From the NCBI GenBank assembly GCA_030427255.1, contig JAUHWY010000006.1:83848-147847 (forward strand): a stretch of DNA of 64,000 nucleotides, in the 5' to 3' direction. Of this stretch, positions 8,107 through 15,286 are shown piece by piece. The notes under the pieces were generated by a model. It saw nothing but the letters and a program-made list of their open reading frames with translations. It searched no databases and was not told the DNA's origin. Both the position numbers and the translations under genes were made by a program. The stretch's first letter is position 1, and every line of letters begins with the position of its first letter. This DNA is from Bacteroidia bacterium (lineage in GTDB: Bacteria; Bacteroidota; Bacteroidia; CAIKAF01).

Positions 8107-9554
8107 GGACACACCCTCGTCAACGTTACATAACCATGACCCACTCGAAAACTTCCTAAATTTTGAATTGGGCCATTCAAGGTTCCGCTACCTGCATAGT
8201 TCCCGTCTGAGGTAGCCACATTGCTTGCACTTGGAGCAATGAAGCTGCCCCCTCCACCTCCATTGCCGTGGGTGGTGCTGTTCCAATTTCCGCCGCCACC
8301 GCCGCTGTAACCGCCACCGCCGCCGCCGTATCCAGAAGAAGAAACACCGCCGCCGCCGCCGCCAAATCCTCCGTCATTTGTGCTTCCCCCATTTCCTCCG
8401 GCACCACCATTTAGAAACCCTACGCCCTCGTTTGCGCTGGACCCAAGTCCGCCATCATTAAGGTAACCGCCACCACCGCCGGCTACAGCTCCTCCCCCTC
8501 CATAACCTTGCGATCCACCCTGCGCAACACCACCCCCTCCGGGACCGGGCGCAGGATTGCCATAGTTACCGGACAAAATGTTGGAGTTACCTCCAATAGT
8601 GCTCGTCCTACCATTACCTCCGTCGCTGTAACCACGTGTGCTTCCTAAAAATCCATTGCCCCCTCCACCGCCGCCGGCGGCCATTAATAAGTTCCCTCCT
8701 TGAAGTTCCACATAAGAACCGCCACCGCCACCGCCGCCGTCCGGTTGAGTACCCCCCTGCTGCCCAACCAAAATTCGAAGCACATCGCCCGAATTTAACG
8801 ATAAAGTACCTCTTACAATTGCCCCGGAACCACCCACCGTGGGAGAGCCTCCGGCACCGCCCTGTGCACCTGCAACCTCTATTTGCCATTGTCCGGAAGA
8901 AGGAACCGTCCATTCCTGAATTCCATTGCTTACGTTCACTACCCCTTGACCATAACTGCTGTTGCATTGGGCTTGGCTGGGACCGTTTTGACCGGTTTGA
9001 CCACAATTTGAAAACGTTATGCTTAGGGGGCTACAACTACTGACAACCACACTATCGCTATGGCTGCTTTGACAGCCCGCACTGTCTGTTACGGTTAAAC
9101 TTACCGCATAGGTTCCTGCGTTGCTCCAAGTTACTTGCGGATTTTGAGCTACTGAGCTTGCCGGGGTACCGCTTTGAAAAGTCCAAGCATAGGTCATATT
9201 TGGTGCCGGGGCTGAAAAAGATACCGGATTATTCAGGGAAGCTGAGGGCAAGCCAAAAACTGCGTTTGGGAAAGCAGTACAGCCGCACTCAATAGCCTTC
9301 CATGTGCCTGAAGCAAAATACATTTCCAGACAGTCGCTGTCTGTATTGTAAATCTGCAATCCAAATACAGGATTATTAATTGCGTTCCGTTGAGCTGTGG
9401 TTAATCGAGGCAGAGCAAAGCCACGGGTAGTCGACTGCAAATCCAGTACTGCCGAAGAGTCGGGAGGATTATTGCTGCCAATAGTTACCCCTTGTCCAAA
9501 AAGGCTCATTGAAAAAACACCAAACACAAGAAAAAGCGATACCACATAGTTCAT
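8103..9554 (-). CDS. Secreted PKD-domain and glycine-rich protein
   Basis: A signal peptide (to about residue 20, SLFGQ) is followed by a short segment common in Bacteroidota surface proteins (DSSAVLDLQST..GFALPRL, about 30-55). A PKD domain follows (about 100-170; FSAPAPNMTYAWTFQ...GTYAVSLTVTD). Then comes a roughly 280-residue region dominated by Gly-Gly-Gly, similar to glycine-rich surface domains (PF12810-like). There is no T9SS sorting domain at the C-terminus. The GC-rich glycine codons give large shadow ORFs. The stop overlaps the lysA stop. A TATTTTTA box sits 4 bases before the ATG. Surface adhesion is a guess only. Confidence 0.75.
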   Translation of the reverse strand: MNYVVSLFLVFGVFSMSLFGQGVTIGSNNPPDSSAVLDLQSTTRGFALPRLTTAQRNAINNPVFGLQIYNTDSDCLEMYFASGTWKAIECGCTAFPNAVFGLPSASLNNPVSFSAPAPNMTYAWTFQSGTPASSVAQNPQVTWSNAGTYAVSLTVTDSAGCQSSHSDSVVVSSCSPLSITFSNCGQTGQNGPSQAQCNSSYGQGVVNVSNGIQEWTVPSSGQWQIEVAGAQGGAGGSPTVGGSGAIVRGTLSLNSGDVLRILVGQQGGTQPDGGGGGGGSYVELQGGNLLMAAGGGGGGNGFLGSTRGYSDGGNGRTSTIGGNSNILSGNYGNPAPGPGGGGVAQGGSQGYGGGGAVAGGGGGYLNDGGLGSSANEGVGFLNGGAGGNGGSTNDGGFGGGGGGVSSSGYGGGGGGYSGGGGGNWNSTTHGNGGGGGSFIAPSASNVATSDGNYAGSGTLNGPIQNLGSFRVGHGYVTLTRVCP

Positions 9555-9558
9555 GGTT

Positions 9559-9566
9559 TAAAAATA
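9559..9566 (-). promoter_or_regulatory. -7 box 4 bases before the glycine-rich protein gene
   Basis: TATTTTTA on the minus strand (7/8 match to TAnnTTTG) ends 4 bases before the ATG at 9554, fitting a leaderless or nearly leaderless mRNA. Confidence 0.4.
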
Positions 9567-9619
9567 ACGCTTTATGCCTAAACCTCCCAACCTGAGTCTA
9601 TCGCCTCTTTCAGATTTCC

Positions 9620-9627
9620 TACCTTTG
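9620..9627 (+). promoter_or_regulatory. -7 box of the YCF48-like gene
   Basis: TACCTTTG is a perfect TAnnTTTG match, 13 bases upstream of the ATG at 9641. Confidence 0.45.
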
Positions 9628-9640
9628 AAAAAAAATCACC

Positions 9641-10804
9641 ATGCCCAAATGGTATTTCGTAATGCTCCTGTTGCCCTTGCTTGCTAAAGCCCAAAGTTGG
9701 CAGTCCATGGGGCCTTTTCATCCCGACAATTTGCTCGACATTCATTTCATTAACCCCGATACCGGCTTTGCCGTTGGGGGAACTACAGATGCCGCACGAT
9801 TGTACAGAACAACCAATGGAGGCCTTACCTGGAACTTCCAAGTGCTGCAAAACCAACCCATCCAATACGCCATAGGAAGTACGCAAGATGGAAGGCTTTT
9901 CTGCTCAGGTTTCGAAGGACAAGGACTTTACAGCAGCGATTTAGGGCTAAGCTGGAATTCCATGGAATTTGCCAACGGCAGTTGGATGATGGATTGGACC
10001 CAAACACCCCAAGGAAAACTTATTGCCTGTGGACTCAACGGAAGCATTCAGGTGTCCAACCAAATCGAAAATGGCTGGACGGTAGTCCCAAGTACCACCC
10101 AGTCTTGGCTTTTGGCCTTAGCTTGCTCCCCTGAAGGACACCTTTGGTGTGTGGGCGAAAACGGTACCATCCTCAAAAGTACCGACGAGGGAAACACTTG
10201 GGAAAAACAAGATTTAGAAGCACCTGAGACCCTAACCGGGCTGCATGTCCTTAACAAAGACACCGTGTTTGTAACCGGTTTTGACGGCCTTATTTTAAGA
10301 ACCTACAATGGTGGCGAATCTTGGCAGCGCATTAGAACCGGAGAACAAAACCTTAACGACCTTTGGTTCGCTTCCCCGCTTAAAGGTTGGGCAGTTGGCG
10401 ACGGCATTATTTTACATACCACCGATGGAGGAAACTCTTGGACACAACAGCCCTACCCTCTAAATTACCTTGAAATTAGTGCCATCACAGGTTTAGCCAA
10501 CGGCACCTTGTATGCCTCGGGAAAAGGCGGGCTTCTGCTCAAACAAAGCAACCCCATGGGGCTTGAATCCCCAAACACTGATTTCCTTTTGTTCCCTAAC
10601 CCCAGCGAGGGTTGGGTACAATGGCTCAAGCCCGGTCCTAACACACCTTTAGTAGAAATATACACCACTGAAGGTCGTCTTATTTCCACCCAAACTCCTG
10701 ACAATCAAGGGGTCTTACATCTAAACCACTTGCCAAAAGGAACCTATGTTCTGGTACAGGGCAACACACGCGCTAAACTGCTGCTAAATCCCAACGACTT
10801 CTAA
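9641..10804 (+). CDS. YCF48/BNR-repeat beta-propeller protein with T9SS sorting domain
   Basis: After a signal peptide (to about residue 17, LLAKAQ) there are repeated blades with the BNR/Asp-box style pattern: TTNGGLTWN, STDEGNTWE, TYNGGESWQ, TTDGGNSWT, as in YCF48-like propellers. The last 80 residues (FLLFPNPSEG...PKGTYVLVQG) are a type A T9SS C-terminal sorting domain. The protein is therefore exported by the type IX system and probably ends up at the cell surface or outside. No catalytic site is visible. Its TAA overlaps the start of the TauE gene by one base. Confidence 0.85.
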   Translation: MPKWYFVMLLLPLLAKAQSWQSMGPFHPDNLLDIHFINPDTGFAVGGTTDAARLYRTTNGGLTWNFQVLQNQPIQYAIGSTQDGRLFCSGFEGQGLYSSDLGLSWNSMEFANGSWMMDWTQTPQGKLIACGLNGSIQVSNQIENGWTVVPSTTQSWLLALACSPEGHLWCVGENGTILKSTDEGNTWEKQDLEAPETLTGLHVLNKDTVFVTGFDGLILRTYNGGESWQRIRTGEQNLNDLWFASPLKGWAVGDGIILHTTDGGNSWTQQPYPLNYLEISAITGLANGTLYASGKGGLLLKQSNPMGLESPNTDFLLFPNPSEGWVQWLKPGPNTPLVEIYTTEGRLISTQTPDNQGVLHLNHLPKGTYVLVQGNTRAKLLLNPNDF

Positions 10805-11184
10805 TGAAAGCGCCTATGGACACCCAAACCTTTATAATGCTCGCTCTAATTGGCATATCGGCTGGATTTTTGAGCGGATTCGTTGGCATTGGCGGTGGCG
10901 TGGTGATGGTCCCGGCCCTTGTGGTTTTGCTGGGATTAAGCCAATTGACCGCACAAGGAACCAGCCTAGCAGTGCTTATGGTTCCGGTAGGCATTTTAGG
11001 GGTGCTCAATTATTACAACAAAGGGCATGTAAAATTTAATTACGCCCTGGTAATTGCCCTTTGCTTTGTGGCCGGAAGCTTTTTAGGCTCTAAAATTGCA
11101 CTCAAACTGGACCCCATTCTAGTCCGCCGCATCTTTGGCGGTTTTATGCTTGTGATTGCCCTTAAATTCATTTTGGGCAAATGA
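10804..11184 (+). CDS. Half-size TauE/SafE-family membrane protein
   Basis: This 126-residue protein has about four hydrophobic segments and the TauE/SafE hallmark GFLSGFVGIGGGVVMVPAL near the N-terminus. Full members have two such halves (about 250 residues), so this one would need to form dimers or act with a partner. The family moves sulfur-containing anions such as sulfite across the inner membrane; the substrate here is unknown. It is packed between the YCF48-like gene (one-base overlap) and the amidohydrolase (ATGA overlap). Confidence 0.85.
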   Translation: MKAPMDTQTFIMLALIGISAGFLSGFVGIGGGVVMVPALVVLLGLSQLTAQGTSLAVLMVPVGILGVLNYYNKGHVKFNYALVIALCFVAGSFLGSKIALKLDPILVRRIFGGFMLVIALKFILGK

Positions 11185-12398
11185 AACCGGATTGGTTTTT
11201 GGAACGGGCCCGACACTACCTTTCTTGGATGCAAGAAAAAAGAGCCCTGTTTCACCGGTTCCCCGAACTGTCTTTTGAAGAATGGGAAACCCGTAAACGT
11301 GTATTGGAAGCGCTCCCCTCCAACATCGGTGAAATCCACAGCTCAGAAAAGCATGCCGGCCTATGGGGCTGCTGGAAAGGGAAAGGCCCCGGAGACGCAA
11401 CCCTTGGTTTAAGAGCTGACATGGACGCTCTACCCATAGAAGAAGACGCTAAGGACGGGAGAAGCTATGCATCTCGTCATAAAGGCATTATGCACGCCTG
11501 CGGCCATGACGTGCACATGACTTGCTTGCTGGGAGCTTTGCATATTCTAAAAGACTGCGAACAGGATTGGGGCGGAGAGCTGAGCTTTATTTTTCAACCC
11601 GGCGAAGAGAAGTTACCCGGAGGAGCCAATGCCATGATGCAATCCGGCGCTTTAGACAAACTAAAATCAGGCCCCTTGTTGGCCCTGCATGTGTTTCCCG
11701 AAGCACCGGTGGGAACGCTAGGCTTTAGACCAGGCCCCTACATGGCTTCGACCGATGAGTTGCATATCCAAATAAAGGGCTCCGGTGGACATGCGGCCTT
11801 GCCCAAAGGCATGACCAATCCGGTGATGGCTGCTGCGGAACTGACGACGAAGCTTTATGAACTACCGAATACACTATTCGACAAGGCCTTTTTACCCATT
11901 GTGGCAATTGGAAAAATAAATGCCCCGGGGGCCACCAATGTAATTCCGGCTTTGGTGCAGATGGAAGGAACCATTAGATGTCTCAAAACCGAAGACAGAG
12001 CGCTATTGCACGCTTCCATACAGGGTTTGGCCAAGGAAGTGGCTCAAAAACACCGGGTGGCCATTGATGTTCGTATTGAAAAAGGATATCCACCGCTGGA
12101 AAACGACCCGGAATATACCTTAGCCATGAAGCAAAAAGCGCAAGAATTATTGGGTTCAAGCCAAGTTTTGGACTTACCGGTGCGCATGACCGCCGAAGAC
12201 TTTGCCTTTTATGCAAAAAAAGCTCCTTTGGTTTTTATGCGGCTGGGAACCGCAAGTCCCGATGGCCGAAACCAACATTCGGTGCACCATCCGGCCTTTG
12301 ACGTGGATCCGGAATGCTTTGTGTATGGCGCGGCCTCTTTGGCCTGGCTTGCCTTTAGCCGCTTGAGCATGCCTTCTACAGGGGAGGAAATGAAGTAG
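11181..12398 (+). CDS. M20 family amidohydrolase (N-acyl amino acid / hippurate hydrolase type)
   Basis: The protein belongs to the M20D group of zinc amidohydrolases, which cleave N-acyl or similar amide bonds of amino acids in the cytoplasm. Metal-site motifs seen: LRADMDALPI, HACGHDVHMT and FQPGEEKLPGGA, then the dimerisation-domain start GSGGHAALP and the C-terminal HSVHHPAFDVD. Length of 405 fits. Substrate cannot be fixed from sequence; auxin-conjugate and hippurate hydrolases share the motifs. It overlaps tauE by 4 bases. Confidence 0.9.
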   Translation: MKPDWFLERARHYLSWMQEKRALFHRFPELSFEEWETRKRVLEALPSNIGEIHSSEKHAGLWGCWKGKGPGDATLGLRADMDALPIEEDAKDGRSYASRHKGIMHACGHDVHMTCLLGALHILKDCEQDWGGELSFIFQPGEEKLPGGANAMMQSGALDKLKSGPLLALHVFPEAPVGTLGFRPGPYMASTDELHIQIKGSGGHAALPKGMTNPVMAAAELTTKLYELPNTLFDKAFLPIVAIGKINAPGATNVIPALVQMEGTIRCLKTEDRALLHASIQGLAKEVAQKHRVAIDVRIEKGYPPLENDPEYTLAMKQKAQELLGSSQVLDLPVRMTAEDFAFYAKKAPLVFMRLGTASPDGRNQHSVHHPAFDVDPECFVYGAASLAWLAFSRLSMPSTGEEMK

Positions 12399-12461
12399 TA
12401 AAGACTTAACTAATTCTTAGCCAAGACCTCGAATTTTAAGTTCAAAAGTGCAAAGAATGTT

Positions 12462-12636
12462 GCCCCCCGGCCAAGGTAGGGCCGCACGAAAACAAAAGGA
12501 GGCTGCCCTTAGGCGAGGAGGTGTAGCTTTGCGGAACCACCGCAGCCTTAGAGCAGCCTGCTTTTGACGAGTGCGACCGAACGCAAGGCCGGATAGAGTA
12601 AAAAAACGGAACACGGAGCAGGGCCCCAAAAAAAAA
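12462..12636. repeat. Dispersed GC-rich intergenic repeat, copy B
   Basis: Minus-oriented relative to copies A and C: begins GCCCCCCGGCC, contains GAGGAGGTGTAGCTTTGCGGAACCACC (reverse complement of the family core) and ends GGGCCCC followed by a nine-base A run. It also has an AGGCTGC/GCAGCCT inverted repeat around the core. It fills most of the amidohydrolase-frr interval. Confidence 0.75.
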
Positions 12637-12693
12637 GACGGGTACGCCCCGTCTTTAGCTATCCATGGGAGACGGGAGGCATCCCGTCTTTAC
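12637..12693. repeat. Two short GACGGG palindromes
   Basis: GACGGGTACGCCCCGTC (12637-12653) and GACGGGAGGCATCCCGTCTTTAC (12671-12693). The second is the reverse complement of the hairpin repeated in tandem at 63030-63345. It lies 12 bases past the frr stop, so it could end frr transcripts, although it has no T run. Confidence 0.7.
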
Positions 12694-12705
12694 TACCTTA
12701 TGCCT

Positions 12706-13263
12706 CTAAACCTTCATAATTTCCTTTTCCTTAATGGCGCAGAGCTCATCCACCTTTTTGGTGAAGCTATCGATAATTTGTTGGATTTCTGCTTCGGCAT
12801 CTTTGGCCAGGTCTTCGGCAAGGCCTTCTTTCTGAAGCTTCTTTACGGCCTCGTTGGCGTCGCGGCGGGCGTTGCGGAGGCTCACTTTGGCATGTTCTCC
12901 TTCGGCTTTGGCCAGCTTTACCATTTCTTTGCGGCGCTCTTCGGTTAAGGGCGGCACGTTGATGCGGATCATTTCGCCGTCGTTTTGAGGGTTCAATCCC
13001 AAATTGGCTTGAATGATGGCCTTTTCAATGTCAGGAATGATGTTTTTTTCCCAAGGTTGCACGGATATGGTGCGCGCATCCGGGGTGTTGACCGAAGCCA
13101 CCTGCTGTATGGGCGTAGGCGTGCCGTAATAAGGCACCATTACCGAATCCAGCATGGCAGGACTGGCTTTGCCAGTGCGTATTTTAAGCAGTTCACTTTC
13201 TAAATGGTCAATGGCCTTGGACATGGCACTTTTGCAAGTGGATAGAACAGCGTCGGTACTCAT
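12706..13263 (-). CDS. frr: Ribosome recycling factor
   Basis: RRF splits the post-termination 70S ribosome together with EF-G. The 185-residue length is exactly typical. Visible family blocks are HLESELLKIRTGKASP near the N-terminus, YYGTPTPIQQVASV, DARTISVQPWEKNIIPDIEKAI, GEMIRINVPPLTEERRKEMVKL and the C-terminal long-helix region. In many bacteria frr follows pyrH; here no pyrH is seen upstream and a small membrane-protein gene lies there. A TATTTTTA box about 30 bases before the ATG may be its promoter. Confidence 0.97.
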   Translation of the reverse strand: MSTDAVLSTCKSAMSKAIDHLESELLKIRTGKASPAMLDSVMVPYYGTPTPIQQVASVNTPDARTISVQPWEKNIIPDIEKAIIQANLGLNPQNDGEMIRINVPPLTEERRKEMVKLAKAEGEHAKVSLRNARRDANEAVKKLQKEGLAEDLAKDAEAEIQQIIDSFTKKVDELCAIKEKEIMKV

Positions 13264-13315
13264 AATTCAGCAATTGATTGAAGCAGCGTAAAAATAGAGA
13301 AATTTATTTCCGTGT

Positions 13316-13513
13316 TTAGCTTTCGCTCTTGCACTGTTCTTCCGGAAGTGCCCCACACATACTGCATGCCTTTCCATCGGGGTTCAAAAAAGGACTTTGG
13401 CTGGCGCAGGTGCCTGCAAATTTGCCGTTCTTCTTAACCAAAATTTTAATGGCAATGCCGGCAAAGCCCAAGGCCAAAAGGCCAATACTAATAAGTGCTA
13501 ATTTCCAAATCAT
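13316..13513 (-). CDS. Small cysteine-containing membrane protein, unknown function
   Basis: This 65-residue protein has one N-terminal membrane segment (residues about 4-26) followed by a basic stretch and a short domain with four cysteines (GTCAS, ACSMC, EEQC), which could bind a metal or form disulfides. Similar short proteins occur widely in Flavobacteriia without known role. A plus-strand ORF (13329-13526) over the same bases has no such structure. Divergent from mazG. Confidence 0.65.
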   Translation of the reverse strand: MIWKLALISIGLLALGFAGIAIKILVKKNGKFAGTCASQSPFLNPDGKACSMCGALPEEQCKSES

Positions 13514-13543
13514 GCTTCTCTGGTAAAGGATACGGATGCATCC

Positions 13544-13551
13544 TATCTTTG
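13544..13551 (+). promoter_or_regulatory. -7 box 5 bases before mazG
   Basis: TATCTTTG fully matches TAnnTTTG and ends 5 bases before ATG 13557. It overlaps the upstream in-frame codons, which argues against the earlier ORF-track start at 13536. Confidence 0.5.
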
Positions 13552-13556
13552 TTACA

Positions 13557-14366
13557 ATGACAAAAGTACAAAAGAACCATCAAGAAGCCGCCGAGGCCTT
13601 TGTTCGCTTGCTCAAAATCATGGATGAATTGCGCACCCAATGTCCATGGGACCAAAAGCAAACCATGGAAAGTCTGCGCACGCTCAGCATTGAAGAACTT
13701 TATGAACTTTCGGACGCCATTTTAGAGAATAAGCCTAGTGAAATTCGAAAAGAGCTTGGAGATTTGTTTCTGCATCTGGTTTTTTATGCCCGCATAGCGG
13801 ACGAAAAAAACTGGTTTCGGCTTTCGGAAGTGCTGCATGGCATCTGCGACAAACTCATTGAGCGGCATCCTCACATATACGGCGACGTAGAGGCCAATGA
13901 CGCCGAAACCGTAAAGCAAAACTGGGAAAAAATCAAGCTCAAAGAAGGCCACCGCTCTGTCCTAGCCGGGGTTCCCAACAGCCTGCCGGCACTGGTAAAG
14001 GCTTGGCGCATGCAAGAAAAGGCCTCCGGTGTGGGCTTTGACTGGAAACACGAAGCTCCGGTTTGGGACAAAATCACCGAAGAAATTCAAGAATTTAAGC
14101 AGGCGGTGCAAGAGGGCTCCGAGCGGGAAAAAGAAGACGAGTTCGGAGATTTGCTCTTTAGCCTCGTCAACCTGGCCCGCTTTCAACACATCAACCCGGA
14201 AGATGCACTTGCACGGGCCAATCAAAAATTCAAACAGCGTTTCGAAGGCCTGGAAGCTTGGATGCAGGCCGAAAACAAAAGCTGGGACGAACTGAGCGAG
14301 GCCCAAGCCGACCTCTACTGGGAGCGGGTAAAAGCCGGTAAATGGCCCAAAACTAAAAAACCTTAA
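13557..14366 (+). CDS. mazG: Nucleoside triphosphate pyrophosphohydrolase MazG
   Basis: MazG hydrolyses (d)NTPs to monophosphate and pyrophosphate and is a house-cleaning enzyme in the cytoplasm. Two MazG domains can be seen: residues about 20-120 (CPWDQKQTMESLRTLSIEELYEL, ELGDLFLHLVFY) and about 150-250 (AWRMQEKASGVGFDW, EDEFGDLLFSLVNLARF). The acidic ExxE/ExxD metal sites are present. The 269-residue length fits. The start at 13557 is chosen because a perfect -7 box sits just upstream of it. Confidence 0.93.
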   Translation: MTKVQKNHQEAAEAFVRLLKIMDELRTQCPWDQKQTMESLRTLSIEELYELSDAILENKPSEIRKELGDLFLHLVFYARIADEKNWFRLSEVLHGICDKLIERHPHIYGDVEANDAETVKQNWEKIKLKEGHRSVLAGVPNSLPALVKAWRMQEKASGVGFDWKHEAPVWDKITEEIQEFKQAVQEGSEREKEDEFGDLLFSLVNLARFQHINPEDALARANQKFKQRFEGLEAWMQAENKSWDELSEAQADLYWERVKAGKWPKTKKP

Positions 14367-14422
14367 TATCGAACCCTTTCGAAGCGGCTTTCGTTATTTT
14401 GCAAAAATAAATCCTAAAAATT

Positions 14423-14743
14423 ATGGCCGTAAACGTGCTTACTGATACTGAATTCAAAGAATTGCTGGAAAGCGGCGACGCCATAGCCGTAAAATATTAT
14501 GCCGATTGGTGCGGCAGCTGCAAACTGTTTGCCCCCAAATTCCGCCGCCTCTCCGAAGACGAACGCTTCGCAGGCATCCAATTTGTGGACATCAACGCCG
14601 AAAACAACCCCGAAAGCCGCCAAATTGCCGGGGTAGACAACCTCCCCTTCATTGCCGTGTTTAAAGGCGGAAAACTTGTGGGCGGAAGCGCTACCAGCAA
14701 AGAAGAAAAGGCCGTGGAACTGCTCAACCAAATCGCCTCATGA
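14423..14743 (+). CDS. Thioredoxin-family protein
   Basis: The 106-residue protein has a thioredoxin fold with the active-site CGSC in YADWCGSCKLF (about residues 31-34) and the cis-proline region NLPFIAVFKGGKLVGG. The CGSC variant, lacking the usual CGPC proline, changes redox potential compared with classic TrxA and also occurs in other thioredoxin-like proteins. No signal peptide is seen, so it is cytoplasmic. It overlaps the next small gene by 4 bases. TATTTTG at 14395 is a possible -7 box. Confidence 0.88.
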   Translation: MAVNVLTDTEFKELLESGDAIAVKYYADWCGSCKLFAPKFRRLSEDERFAGIQFVDINAENNPESRQIAGVDNLPFIAVFKGGKLVGGSATSKEEKAVELLNQIAS

Positions 14744-14979
14744 AAATTCCTGTCATCAAAAAACTGGTGCAAGAGCACAACGATGAGGCCCTGAAACTGG
14801 CCGAAGAAGCCCTGCTCGAAGAGCAAAAGCCCGCCATTGACATTGAAGGGGAAGACGAAGGAGAACAACTTACCCATGTGTTGGCAGCCCGCGAAATTCT
14901 GGGGTATATGTCTCAGGGACAAAGCTTTCCGGAAGCATTACGCAACTACACCCAGCGGGTACGCAAGTCCATTTCTTAA
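14740..14979 (+). CDS. Small conserved protein beside thioredoxin (DUF6952-like)
   Basis: 79 residues, soluble and mostly helical, acidic in the middle (DIEGEDEGEQ). It starts within the thioredoxin stop (ATGA), so the two are almost surely co-translated. The pattern resembles the short DUF6952 proteins found next to thioredoxin genes in Flavobacteriia; this assignment is from memory. Function unknown; a redox partner or chaperone of the thioredoxin is a guess. Copy C of the GC-rich repeat starts 7 bases after the stop. Confidence 0.7.
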   Translation: MKIPVIKKLVQEHNDEALKLAEEALLEEQKPAIDIEGEDEGEQLTHVLAAREILGYMSQGQSFPEALRNYTQRVRKSIS

Positions 14980-14986
14980 AGATTAG

Positions 14987-15170
14987 GTTTTTTGGGCCCC
15001 GGTTCCAAAAGACGTTTTTGTATGCTAACCGGCCCCGGTTCCGGTCTCCTTTGGCCCCGGGTGGGCTCAGGGCGGTGCGGGGGTTCCGCAAAGCTACACC
15101 TCCTCCCTGCCCTTTGCCCAAACCCGGCGCCTGCAGGCGGCCCTACTCCGGCCGGGGGGCGATTCTTTGG
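14987..15170. repeat. Dispersed GC-rich intergenic repeat, copy C
   Basis: Begins TTTTTTGGGCCCCGGTTCC, contains the core CGGGGGTTCCGCAAAGCTACACCTCCTCC (about 15078-15106) and ends GGCCGGGGGGCGATTCTTTGG. It is followed by G-rich imperfect repeats (GGGCCTGGGCGCGGGCC) up to the metF promoter. ORF-track entries here are repeat artefacts. Confidence 0.8.
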
Positions 15171-15272
15171 GGTGTTGGGGCTTTGGGCGGGGTTGGGGCC
15201 GACTTTCGTCGGGCCTGGGCGCGGGCCTGGGCGCGGGCTGGGGTCTGTGCGTGGGGTTCTGCTATTTTGGCA

Positions 15273-15280
15273 TATCTTTG
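15273..15280 (+). promoter_or_regulatory. -7 box 6 bases before metF
   Basis: TATCTTTG is a perfect TAnnTTTG match ending 6 bases before ATG 15287. It supports the shorter metF start and a leaderless or nearly leaderless mRNA. Confidence 0.5.
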
Positions 15281-15286
15281 GGCATT

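Noticed and set aside
8636-9043. Plus-strand ORF of 135 aa and minus-strand 130 aa ORF in the glycine-rich gene
   Set aside because: They are shadows of Gly-codon-rich DNA; their translations are low-complexity Arg/Pro or Trp/Arg without any motif.
15167-15286. N-terminal extension of metF in the ORF track
   Set aside because: The 40 residues are translated repeat DNA, and a perfect -7 box sits 6 bases before ATG 15287.
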